Source: Polyangiaceae bacterium (lineage in GTDB: Bacteria; Myxococcota_A; Polyangia; Polyangiales; Polyangiaceae). From it: 64,000 nt of DNA. Position 1 is the stretch's first letter; each line of letters opens with the position of its first letter. The translations under genes were made by a program, and so were the position numbers. This document shows, in pieces, positions 52,187 through 60,475 of this stretch. Where the stretch lies: contig JADJYE010000041.1 in the NCBI GenBank assembly GCA_016719945.1, forward strand, positions 295,526-359,525, read 5' to 3'. The notes under the pieces are model-generated. The model made no database searches. It was not told the DNA's origin and saw only the letters and a program-made list of their open reading frames with translations.

Positions 52187-53265
52187 TAGTGCAGCGCCTC
52201 CGAGATGCGATCAAGCATCCGCTTATGGCTGCGGATGATCGCGGCCGCGGGCTTGGTCCACTCGAAGGGCGTGGGGTTCTCATTCCAGCTGAGCAGGTAC
52301 AGCTCGATGTGGCGGCGTAGCGCCGCCTTGCTCGGCATGTCGGTGAGGTACAGCGACTGCTTCCCGAGGATGCCGAAGAAGCCTTCGACCTGGTTGAGCC
52401 AGGACGCGCTGGTCGGGGTGTAGTGGAACTGCACGCGCGGGTGCGCCGCCAGCCACTCCTTCACGGCGGGGGTGCCGTGCGCGGATGAGTTGTCGAGGAT
52501 CACGTGCAGCTCGCGCCGGGGGTACGCGCGGACGACCTTCTTCATGAACGCCAGGAAGTCGGCGGCTGTGTGGCTCTCCGTGCACTGGTGCGTGACCTTG
52601 CCCGTCGCGACCTCCAGCGCCGCGTAGAGATCGAGCACGCCGTGCCGCTTGTAGTCGTGGGTGTGGGTCGCGGCGCGGCCCGTCCTCAGCGGCAGCGGCA
52701 ACTGCGTGCGCTCCAGCGCCTGGATCTGCGTCTTCTCGTCGACGCTGAGCACGACGGCGTTACCCGGCGGGTTCAGGTACAACCCCACCACGTCGCGAAC
52801 CTTGCGAGCGAACTCGGGGTCGCGGCTGACCTTGTACGTGCGGCTCAGATGCGGCTTGAGCCCGTTCGCCTTGAGGATCTTCGAGACCGTGCCGCTGGTG
52901 TGCCCGACTTCCCGCGCGAGCAGCCGCGTCGTCCACCGGTTGCGCCCCGCAGGCGGCGGCGACATCGCGAGCTGGACGATCCGTTCGACCGTCGCCTGCG
53001 GCACCGCGTGATCCTTGCGGCCGGCCTTCTTCCGGTCGGCCAGGCCCTCGACCCCCGTCTCCGCAAAGCGCGCCCGAACACGGCAGACGTGCTCGGGTGA
53101 GAGGCCGAGGCGCCGCGCGATCTCGGCGCCGCTGATGCCGTCAGCACTCAGCAAGATCACCTGCGCCCGACGCGCGAAGCCCGCCGGCGAGGTCGGTCGC
53201 GCGAGCACCGCCTCCAGCCTCTTCCGATCCTTCGACGTCAGCTCGATCGGCTTCGTGGGACCCAT
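52186..53265 (-). CDS. IS630-family transposase
   Basis: 359 residues from ATG 53265. An N-terminal helix-turn-helix region (ISGAEIARRLGLSPEHVCRV and RLLAREVGHTSGTVSKILKA) precedes a DDE domain with Asp in VVLSVDEKTQIQ, Asp in HVILDNSSAHG and Glu in WLNQVEGFFGIL. The length is normal for the family and the frame is intact. The stop codon is completed outside the element: T and A come from the target duplication and G from host DNA. Confidence 0.93.
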   Translation of the reverse strand: MGPTKPIELTSKDRKRLEAVLARPTSPAGFARRAQVILLSADGISGAEIARRLGLSPEHVCRVRARFAETGVEGLADRKKAGRKDHAVPQATVERIVQLAMSPPPAGRNRWTTRLLAREVGHTSGTVSKILKANGLKPHLSRTYKVSRDPEFARKVRDVVGLYLNPPGNAVVLSVDEKTQIQALERTQLPLPLRTGRAATHTHDYKRHGVLDLYAALEVATGKVTHQCTESHTAADFLAFMKKVVRAYPRRELHVILDNSSAHGTPAVKEWLAAHPRVQFHYTPTSASWLNQVEGFFGILGKQSLYLTDMPSKAALRRHIELYLLSWNENPTPFEWTKPAAAIIRSHKRMLDRISEALH

Positions 53266-53323
53266 GCTCCGTCATACGGGCCGCCTCGTCGAACCTTGAT
53301 TCGATCTCACGAGCGCTGCACTA
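52187..53323. mobile_element. IS630-family insertion sequence with TA target duplication
   Basis: Terminal inverted repeats start GTGCAGCGC (52189) and end GCGCTGCAC (53321); nine outer bases match perfectly and about two thirds of the next twenty. Each end is bordered by TA (52187-52188 and 53322-53323), the target of IS630/Tc1-type elements. It carries a single transposase gene on the minus strand and appears intact. Confidence 0.9.
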
Positions 53324-53375
53324 GTCCTCGTTCAAGCGCATCGAAATCGCGAGTCGCTGGGATCAAAATGAAAAG

Positions 53376-53421
53376 CCCGGGTGTCTGTTGGGTTGCTGAG
53401 ACTCAACATCGAACACCCGGG
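53376..53421 (+). promoter_or_regulatory. Inverted repeat in the leader of the IS1380 transposase
   Basis: CCCGGGTGT and ACACCCGGG face each other near the left end of the element, just before the GTG start at 53432. Such a stem near the transposase start could form only in transcripts read in from outside and limit transposase translation; this is by analogy with other IS elements. Confidence 0.45.
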
Positions 53422-53431
53422 AGCTTTTCAA

Positions 53432-54961
53432 GTGAAAGATCGACGATCCTGGCAGCGGAGTGAAGCGGGAAAGATCGCGAGGAGGTTGGCGCCTGCGATG
53501 GGTGGGCGAGCGCCGCGCGGAGCGGGTCCCGAGTTCGCGCCGGGAGCCGCGCGGTACGACGTGTCGGACCGCGTTCAGGCGATCCCGTACGGCGGGCTCG
53601 GCGCCGTCCACCAGCTCGCGCGTGAGGTCGGCCTCGTTCGGCAGCTCGATGCGCGGCTGCCGATCCTGATGAAGCGCCGCCCGTACAGCGAGTCCGACCA
53701 CATCCTGAACATCGCCTTCAACGTCCTGTGCGGCGGGACGGTTCTCGACGACATCGAGGTGCGCCGCAACGACGCTGCGTTCCTCGACGCGGTGGGCGCG
53801 CGCACGATCCCTGACCCGACGACCGCCGGCGACTTCTGCCGCCGGTTCGACACGGACCAGATCGAGACGCTGATGGACGTGGTCAACGACGTCCGTGTGG
53901 GCGTCTGGCAGCGACAAGAAGCGAGCTTCTTCGGGCAGACGGCGAAGATCGACGCCGACGGCTCGATCGTGGAGACGCACGGCGAGAGCAAGGAGGGCAT
54001 GGGGCTTTCCTACAACGGGACTTGGGGCTACCACCCGCTGCTGGTGTCGCTCGCGAACACGGGCGAGCCGCTCTACATCGTGAACCGGAGTGGCAACCGG
54101 CCCTCCCAGGAAGGCGCTCCGGCCTACTTCGACCGGGCGGTCGAGATGTGCCGCCGCGCTGGCTTCAAGGACGTCCTGCTCCGCGGAGACACGGCCTTTT
54201 CGCAAACCCTCCACTTCGACCGCTGGACGAAGGACGGGATCCGCTTCGTGTTCGGCTACGACGCCGTGTCCCAGCTCGTCGAGACCGCCGAGACGCTCAC
54301 CCAGGAGGAGTACAGCGAGCTGGTGCGCAAGGCCGACGATGCGCTCGATGAGCGCCAGCGCCGCGCCAAGCAGCCGCGTGTGAAGGAGACCATCGTTCGG
54401 GAGAAGGGCTACTTGAACCTTCGCCTGGTGAAGGAGGAGATCGCCGAGTTCACCCACCAGCCCTCCAAGGCGAAGGGCGTGTACCGGATGGTCGTTCTCT
54501 GCAAAACGATCTTGGAGGAGCGCGGACAACGCTCGCTCGGGCAGCGCGAGCGCTACCACTTCTACGTCACGAACGACTTCACGATGTCCGCCGAGGACGT
54601 CGTGCGCGAGGCCAACGATCGCTGCAACCAGGAGAACGTCCTCGCGCAGCTCAAGAGCGGCGTCCGCGCCCTGCGAGCGCCGCTCAACACGCTCAACGCC
54701 AACTGGGCCTACATGGTGATCGCATCGATCGCGTGGTCCCTGAAGGCGTGGTTCGCCCTCATGCTGCCCATCAGTCCGCGCTGGCGCGCTCAGCACGAGG
54801 CCGAACGCGAACGCGTGCTGCGCATGGAGTTCCGGTCCTTCGTCAACCGCCTGATCCTCGTGCCTGCGCAGATCCTTCGCACGGGCCGGACGCTGGTCTT
54901 CCGGCTGCTCGCCTGGCGTCCCGATCTCCCCGTTCTCTTCCGCCTTCTCGACGCCCTCTGA
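53432..54961 (+). CDS. IS1380-family transposase
   Basis: 509 residues from GTG 53432 (the frame opens earlier, at GTG 53381, but that stretch forms the leader stem). It is a DDE transposase with Asp in KIDADGSIVETHG, the family signature YNGTWGYHPLLVSLANTGEP, Asp in VLLRGDTAFSQT and Glu in NDRCNQENVLAQL. It is full length and intact. A second frame on the opposite strand is long but is only its GC-rich shadow. Confidence 0.93.
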   Translation: MKDRRSWQRSEAGKIARRLAPAMGGRAPRGAGPEFAPGAARYDVSDRVQAIPYGGLGAVHQLAREVGLVRQLDARLPILMKRRPYSESDHILNIAFNVLCGGTVLDDIEVRRNDAAFLDAVGARTIPDPTTAGDFCRRFDTDQIETLMDVVNDVRVGVWQRQEASFFGQTAKIDADGSIVETHGESKEGMGLSYNGTWGYHPLLVSLANTGEPLYIVNRSGNRPSQEGAPAYFDRAVEMCRRAGFKDVLLRGDTAFSQTLHFDRWTKDGIRFVFGYDAVSQLVETAETLTQEEYSELVRKADDALDERQRRAKQPRVKETIVREKGYLNLRLVKEEIAEFTHQPSKAKGVYRMVVLCKTILEERGQRSLGQRERYHFYVTNDFTMSAEDVVREANDRCNQENVLAQLKSGVRALRAPLNTLNANWAYMVIASIAWSLKAWFALMLPISPRWRAQHEAERERVLRMEFRSFVNRLILVPAQILRTGRTLVFRLLAWRPDLPVLFRLLDAL

Positions 54962-55158
54962 ACGGGCGGCCTGCTCGCGCACTTCGGCGCGAGCAGCTCC
55001 GCCTCGCCGCAGCTCACGCCGCACCAAGAGAGAGGTCGACACGGACTGGGACATCACGAAAGGGACGAGGCGGGCGCCTCGATGGGGGGGTGCGCCACCT
55101 GCCGTTCCACTTCAGCCGACGCCATTTCGAGCGCGGCCATCGCTTGATTGAGGACTAG

Positions 55159-55416
55159 GGGGGACCTTGCGCCAAGGGGTGCCCTCGCTGTCGCCGGCAT
55201 GATGGGTGGCCAGTCGAAAAGCGCGCGAATCATGCGAACGTGACGCCCATTGGGTGCGTCATGGCGCGAGACGGCGACAGCTAGAGGGGGGACCTTGCGC
55301 CAAGGGGTGCCCTCGCTGTCGCCGACAGGTCGACCACCCCGAGACCGCCCGCCTGCGCGCCGGACGAGCTCCCCCCGATTCGTCCTCGGCGCTCCGCGCC
55401 TGCGGGCGAATGGGGG
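55159..55416. repeat. Second copy of the repeat mosaic, downstream of the IS pair
   Basis: From CTAGGGGGGACC this stretch matches 51607-51840 almost base for base, with an AG insertion at 55283-55284. It ends with CCGATTCGTCCTCGG and a GCGCC palindrome next to the IS21 end. No gene is present. Confidence 0.85.
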
Positions 55417-55577
55417 TGCCAGTTCGCAGGCTCATGGGGCCAGCCCTTTGCAGGGACATGGGGCCAGGGAGGCGAGCGGAACGACTTCACCGAGAGTGCC
55501 GCGTCGCTTGTTCGATGTCCATCCCCGTCGCGAACATGCTCGGGTCGACGTTGTTTCGCAGGGGGATGGGGCCAGTG

Positions 55578-56391
55578 TCAGCGGGACCGGGCGCGGGCGC
55601 GGGGGTGTGCGCGGGTCTTCATGGCGGGTGACGCAGGCGGCGGGCTCGCAGCGTCGAGCGTCGGCTTGAGCCTGGGTCGATAGGACTCGCCCTCCATGAC
55701 GAAGTCGTAGGCGGCGTTCCGGGAAGCGGTCGACGGCGCTCTGGGCGAGCAGGACGTCGTCGAACATGGCGAGCCACTCGGCGGTGTCGCGATTGCTGGT
55801 GACGATCATCGAGGCGCGACCGGTGCGCTCGAGGAAGAGCTGGTAGACGTCTTTGCTCTCCTCCTTGGTCATCGGCTCGAGCGCGAAGTCGTCGATGATG
55901 AGCAGGTCGACGGACGTCAGAGCGATCATCTCAGCGTCGCGGGAGTTGTCGAAGCGGCTCTGTCGCAACCTTCGAAGAGTCGCGTCGGCTCGTGCGAAGC
56001 GGACGTTGTAGCCGTGGCGACAGGCGACGTGACCGAGGGCGCTCGCGACGAAGGTCTTGCCGACGCCGACGGGCCCGAGGATGCACACGTGGCGGTGCGC
56101 TTCGAGGAAGCGCAGGCTCACGAGCTCCGACAGCATGCGTTTGTCGAAGCTGACCTTGGACGTCTTGTCCCACTGCTCGAGCCGCATCGTGGGGTCGAGG
56201 CCGGCCTCGTGCGCGCGGTTGTCCGCGGCGGTGTTGTCGCGCCGTGTGATCTCGTCGGTGAGCAACATCAACAGCAGCTCGTCGAACGCGACGTCCTGCT
56301 TGTCAGCGAGGACGAGGCGCTCAGGGAGGCTCTCTGCGATGCGGCCGAGACGCAGGCGCTTGAGCGCGGAGACGAGCTCGGGGTTGAGCAC
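55578..56391 (-). pseudogene. istB: IS21 helper ATPase IstB, frameshifted
   Basis: It starts at GTG 56391. The AAA+ domain is intact: GPVGVGKTFVASALGH (Walker A), VDLLIIDDFALEPM (Walker B) and MIVTSNRD (sensor 1). Near AQSAVDRF one extra base (about 55719-55723) shifts the frame. The family C-terminus NAAYDFVMEGESYRPRLKPT continues in the next frame to a TGA at 55578-55580. Without the shift the protein would be about 270 residues. As written, the frame would run to 55432 with a foreign tail. Confidence 0.82.
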
Positions 56392-56407
56392 GGGGTCTTG
56401 GTCGCCA

Positions 56408-57998
56408 TCAGACGCCCTCCTTCTGGCTGGAGGTCCCACGCGTCTCGAAGTGCTGCGTGGGGCGAGCGAAGCGCGGGAGCGGGAGCTGCACGACCTTGCC
56501 CATCGCGGCACAGGGCATGACGGGCTTCGCGGCGGCCTTCAGTTTTCGAGCGATGCGCGGGACGCTAACGAGGTCGAATGCGAGCGCGCTCTGGCAGATC
56601 GCCTCGACGCGGCCGGGCGTGTACTTGTCGCAGAGGCCGAGCAGGGCGTAGGCCTGGCGCATCCTCGTCCACGGCAGCGGTCCACCGAGGAGCCGCTCCG
56701 CGTAGAGACCGACGTGATGGCCCTTGTCCCGCGCCTTGCGAAGGATCGCGTCGACGTCCCGGAGCGCGTAGGCTGCCTTCTCGGCCGGGTAGTCGTGGAC
56801 GTCGGTGGAGCGGCCGCCCGGCGGTTTGCGCGGGTGCACCTTGATGAGCTCGGTGCCGAAGTAGATCTTCACGGTGCTCCGGTCGGCGCGAACGCGGACG
56901 TGCCGTCGCAGGTAGCGCGTCGGGACCGAGTAGAGCGCGTGCGCGACCTGGATGTGGTGGTCCGGGTGGACCTTCGCCTTGTCGATCCAGTCGGGGACGT
57001 CGAAGGGCGCGTCCGGCGCTGGCTTCATCGTCGGCTTCTCGACTGCCTCGAAGAGCTCGGCTGGAACCTGCCTCGTGGTGCCGTGCACGCGCGCGCCGGC
57101 GACCTCGCGCGACCAGCGCTCGGCGCTCGCGCGGGCATCGTCGAGCGACGTGAACGTCTCGCCGTCGAACCAGCTCGCGGACGTAGGGTACTTGATTCTC
57201 GACGCGCGGCTTGTCCTTGGGCGAGCGAACGCGGGCCGGATCTACGAACAGGCCACGAGCCTGCACGTAGTCGAGGAAGGCGTCGACGAGCCTGGCGTCG
57301 AGCGCGTCGGGGCGCCTGATCATCGCCTTGGTGTTGTCCGGGATGATGCTCGCCGGCATGGCGCCGAAGAACTGCCAGGCGCGGTCGAGACCCTCGCACA
57401 CGGCCTCGGTGGTCTGACGGAACGTCGGCCAGACGAACTGCAGCCGGCTGAACGAGAGCGTCACGACGAGCACCCAGAGGCGGCGCTTCCTGCCGGTCTC
57501 CGGATCGAGCATGAGCCCCATCTCGCCGAAGTCGACCTGCGCTTCCTGTCCCGGCGGCGGGTCCTCGACGCGCACGGTGGGCGCCTTCTTTCGCCACGCG
57601 AGCTCGGTCATCGCGAAGCGACGGAGGGTGTCGTAGCTCGCTTGCAGGTCGTGATCACGAACGAGCAGCGTGTGCACCTTGGTCAGGCGGAGCGGCCGCT
57701 TCTCGGCGTCCCCTCGAAGCCACTGCTCGATGCGGTCGCGGTGGCGCGCCACCTCGCTCCACTCATCACTGGCTGTCGGCGCTGGGCGCGCCTGGACGAC
57801 CTGCGCGACGGCGTGGACATCGTCCTCGGTGATGTCGCGCCCCTTGGCGAAGCCGAGGCGTGTCGCCGCGGTCGTGTAGCGAGCGACCGTCTTGCGGTCG
57901 ACGCCGGCCTCACGCCCGATCCTTCTGTCGCTGTGCCCCGCCGACCAGCGGCGGAGAACTTCCTTCACGTCCATCATGGAGAGCTCCCTGTAGGCCAT
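56408..57998 (-). pseudogene. istA: IS21 transposase IstA, frameshifted
   Basis: It starts at ATG 57998 (MAYRELSMMDVKEVLRRW). The HTH region and DDE core are clear: EAQVDFGEMG, SIIPDNTKAMI, KPRVENQVPYVRE. At about 57173-57176 an indel breaks the frame; the next segment SWFDGETFTSLDDARA...VHGTTRQVPAELFEAVE continues in another frame to 56408. Restored, it would be about 530 residues. Together with the broken istB, this copy is either inactive or misread. Confidence 0.85.
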
Positions 57999-58069
57999 CG
58001 ACTCCTCCCGGCGGCGACCGGCGCCGACGTCGGGAAGAACCTTCGCTCACTTCAGGTCGCTCCGCTGGG

Positions 58070-58227
58070 GTGGCCCCATGACCCTGCAAATCTCGGTCAG
58101 GGGGTGGCCCCATCTGCCTGCAAATCTCTCAGACCCTCCCTGCCGGTGGCCCCATCATCCTGCGAATCGGGGTGGCCCCATGACCCTGCGAAAAACTTCG
58201 CCGGGTGGCCCCATGACCCTGCGAACC
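58070..58227. repeat. IS21 right-end direct repeats
   Basis: About five copies of GGTGGCCCCAT-N-CCTGCRAA occur within about 160 bp. Copies in opposite orientation occur at the left end (55423-55443, 55450-55470, 55553-55575). They are the likely transposase binding sites. Confidence 0.75.
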
Positions 58228-58269
58228 GGCATCCTGCTCGAGGTGAGGGCCGTCATGGGGCGCTCGGGC

Positions 58270-58524
58270 CTACGATGAGCCGGCTCCGCCGCCTTGCTGT
58301 GGCATGACCGGTGAAGACTCAAACCCCTCGGACCAGTGGTCCCTGTCGACCGGATACCGGCCAACAGTGAATCCCGAAAGGTGGCTCGAAAAGCCAGGCT
58401 TCTGGCTCAGGCGCTCTATCGCCTGTCGAGCAAGCTCCTCCGAGCTATAGATGCCGATGACCTTCACCTCGGCCACCTCGTCCGATACTTCGTGCTCGTG
58501 TTGAACAAGAAAGACTTCCATCAC
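58270..58524 (-). CDS. DUF7336-like small protein, probable immunity protein
   Basis: 84 residues. The GTG start overlaps the toxin stop (GTGATGG) and an ATG follows directly. Sequence: VFLVQHEHEVSDEVAEVKVIG, YSSEELARQAIERLSQKPGF, GRYPVDRDHWSEGF. This resembles the DUF7336 group (HEHE...KxIGxYSS...PGF...DHWxEGF), which I recall as common in bacterial accessory regions. Its coupling directly behind an Rhs-type toxin tail supports an immunity role. The C-terminus ends in a Gly/Ser tail. Family name from memory. Confidence 0.7.
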   Translation of the reverse strand: MMEVFLVQHEHEVSDEVAEVKVIGIYSSEELARQAIERLSQKPGFSSHLSGFTVGRYPVDRDHWSEGFESSPVMPQQGGGAGSS

Positions 58525-59399
58525 TGTCCACCCGGTCTCTTGAATGCGCGATCCCCGAACTTCTTCAGTTGGTTGTGTTCTGTCCCAGGTCCCATGGTCC
58601 AGTTGCCCCTTCCATACTTGGTATTGAGCAGACGTTCTGCGAACTGGTTGCCGCTCTCACCGACGAGCGGAACCTCCCCGAGCGCCCAGCTCGGACGTTC
58701 GGTAGATGCCGCCTTGCCGCGTCTGCCCGGCACCCGAACTTTCGCTCCGCCCCCGGGGTCTTCGACGGCGCCGCCGAGCATCCGCTTGGCTCTAGCGATC
58801 ATGTTCTCCCACGTGCCGGTCCCTGTTAGTGCCGGGTGCGCCGGTTGCAGGATCTTCTCTTCACCGCCGGCCTTCGCTGCAACGGTTCTTAGGTGGTCGA
58901 CCCCCTTAGCCCTGCCGCCCGTCCCCCCCACGCCCGTAAACACAAACGCCGACTGGTAGGCGAGGTCAGCGGCCGCGCCGGTGGCGCGGTCGAGCGCCTG
59001 GGAGACAGCGGGCATGCCTGGCAACACGGCCAGGGTGCCGAGCACAAAGCTCGGGTCGTCGTGGGACTCGGCGCTCGCCAGGGTGAGCACCCCGACCGCG
59101 TGAGCCGGGCCCGACGGGATGCGTGCCCCGAGGTACGCGCCGCCCAGGGTCTGCCAGAAGCCTAGCTCGGCGTCGGTCATGGGGCCGATCTCGCCCGGCT
59201 GGGCGGACTGGCCGCTGGCACCGGCGAAGGGGTCCCGTGCCGCCATCTCTGCGAGCTCCGAGGATGCGCCGCCTTCGCCAGTCAGCCCGTCGGCTCGCTC
59301 CGCAGCGAGACGAGCGTCGATGTTGGCCAGGATCTCGTTTGCGAAGGCGACCTGGGGATGCACGGCTTCTGGCACCTGGCCGGCGTCAATTACATCCAC
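58521..59399 (-). CDS. C-terminal (toxin) part of a split Rhs-type polymorphic toxin
   Basis: 292 residues in the present frame, whose ATG lies inside the end of the IS21-like element. The Rhs-derived sequence starts at QVPEAVHPQVAFANE. An Ala/Gly-rich helical pre-toxin region follows (GAYLGARIPSGPAHAVGVLT, AVLPGMPAVSQALDRATGAA), then a C-terminal domain of about 60 residues: GESGNQFAERLLNTKYGRGN, GPGTEHNQLKKFGDRAFKRP. That last pattern resembles toxin tips on Rhs and CdiA proteins; its activity is not known to me. The Rhs core lies beyond the IS at 62132-62500. The IS-borne start could still express the tail. Confidence 0.75.
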   Translation of the reverse strand: MDVIDAGQVPEAVHPQVAFANEILANIDARLAAERADGLTGEGGASSELAEMAARDPFAGASGQSAQPGEIGPMTDAELGFWQTLGGAYLGARIPSGPAHAVGVLTLASAESHDDPSFVLGTLAVLPGMPAVSQALDRATGAAADLAYQSAFVFTGVGGTGGRAKGVDHLRTVAAKAGGEEKILQPAHPALTGTGTWENMIARAKRMLGGAVEDPGGGAKVRVPGRRGKAASTERPSWALGEVPLVGESGNQFAERLLNTKYGRGNWTMGPGTEHNQLKKFGDRAFKRPGGQ

Positions 59400-59620
59400 C
59401 CATTGACGTCAATTACATCTCCCCATCGTGTTCGTCCTTGACTCGGGGGTAGTTGTCGTCGTCGTTTCTCGTTCATCGCCTCCATGATCTGAATCTGATC
59501 CCAACGCTTCACCGCGCTCTCGCGGCATGCCCGCTCGGGCTTTAGCGCCCCCCCGAGACGACGACCGAGCGCGACGACCTGACGAGCTCGTGTCGGCGTT
59601 TCTGCGGTGGCGCACAAGTT

Positions 59621-60475
59621 TCATGCTCGGTCCTCCGGCTGCTCGGATCGTTCGTTCTTCATCGGTGTCGTGGACGCGGACGTAGTTGTCGTCGGCGGGT
59701 CTCCTCGCTTTTTTGCGGCCTCGTTGCGGATGCTCGGCCCGGTCATCTCGATGATCACGGAGTGGTGCACGAGCCTGTCGATGGCCGCCGCCGTCGTCAT
59801 CGGGTCCTTGAAGATGCGGTCCCACTCGCTGAAGACGAGGTTGCTCGTGATGATGACGGTCTTGCGCTCGTAGCGCTCGGAGAGGAACGTGAAGAGGACC
59901 TCCATTTCGTCGCGGTTCTGCTGGACGTAGCCGATGTCGTCGAGGATGACGGCGTCGAAGCCGTCCAGGGTCGCGAGCTCCTTCTCGAGTCGAAGGTCAC
60001 GCTTCGCCGCGAGCAGGCGCTGCACGAGCGCGTACGTCGGGGTGAACAGCACGCGGCGACCGCGCCTGACCAGCTCGTGACCGATGGCGCAGACGAGGTG
60101 CGACTTGCCGCGCCCGGGCAGACCGAACGCGAGGAGGTTGTCGCCACGGTCGACAAAGCCCCCCTCACACAGGGTGGGCAGCTGCTTCTGTACCTTCGCC
60201 GGGGAGCTTCTGACGCTCGAGGGTCGCGAGCGTCTTTTCGGCCGGCAAGTCCGAGTCCCGAAGGTAGCGCTCGATGCGGCGGCGCCGACGCTCCTCGACC
60301 TCGAGCTCGGCGAGATGGTGAAGGTACTGTCCGAAGGACCATGCCTCTCGCTCTGCCTTCTGCGCCACGTCGGCTGCCACGCGCGCAAACGTCGGCAGCT
60401 AGGCGAGCGAAGCAGAATCGCCAGCGACTCGGCAGGAGTGGGAGGCGGCGGCGCCGTAGTCGTCGTCGTCGTCAC
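59621..60475 (-). CDS. istB: IS21-like helper ATPase IstB (copy A), two internal shifts
   Basis: Read straight, it gives 284 residues with a good AAA+ part: GLPGRGKSHLVCAIGHELVR, DAVILDDIGYVQ, VIITSNLVFSEW. The N-terminal third makes sense only in another frame (AADVAQKAEREAWSFGQYL to TLERQKLP), so two compensating one-base shifts lie at about 60395-60402 and at a GGGG run (60201-60204). The protein as read would have a garbled N-terminal domain. Its start overlaps the istA stop (ATGA), the normal IS21 arrangement. Confidence 0.8.
   Translation of the reverse strand: MTTTTTTAPPPPTPAESLAILLRSPSCRRLRAWQPTWRRRQSERHGPSDSTFTISPSSRSRSVGAAASSATFGTRTCRPKRRSRPSSVRSSPAKVQKQLPTLCEGGFVDRGDNLLAFGLPGRGKSHLVCAIGHELVRRGRRVLFTPTYALVQRLLAAKRDLRLEKELATLDGFDAVILDDIGYVQQNRDEMEVLFTFLSERYERKTVIITSNLVFSEWDRIFKDPMTTAAAIDRLVHHSVIIEMTGPSIRNEAAKKRGDPPTTTTSASTTPMKNERSEQPEDRA

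Larger units (their letters stand above)
53325..55154. mobile_element. IS1380-family insertion sequence with CTAG target duplication
   Basis: About 1830 bp bounded by inverted ends TCCTC(GT)TCAAGCG (from 53325) and, reversed, TCCTC(AA)TCAAGCG (to 55154), 12 of 14 matching. CTAG precedes it (53321-53324) and follows it (55155-55158), a 4-bp duplication as expected for IS1380. The left CTAG includes the right TA of the IS630 element, so this insertion came second. Confidence 0.85.
55417..58231. mobile_element. IS21-family insertion sequence with multiple terminal repeats
   Basis: It carries istA and istB on the minus strand between inverted ends: TGCCAGTTCGCAGGCTCATGG on the left and its near complement around 58209-58231 on the right. 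A 20-bp unit of the type TGGCCCCATGNCCCTGCRAA is repeated at both ends (three copies at 55423-55575, about five at 58070-58227), like the multiple transposase-binding sites of IS21. No target duplication is obvious. Both genes are frameshifted. Confidence 0.8.

Noticed and set aside
53363..55057. 564-codon minus-strand ORF opposite the IS1380 transposase
   Set aside because: Antisense shadow; the plus strand has the DDE residues and the family signature.
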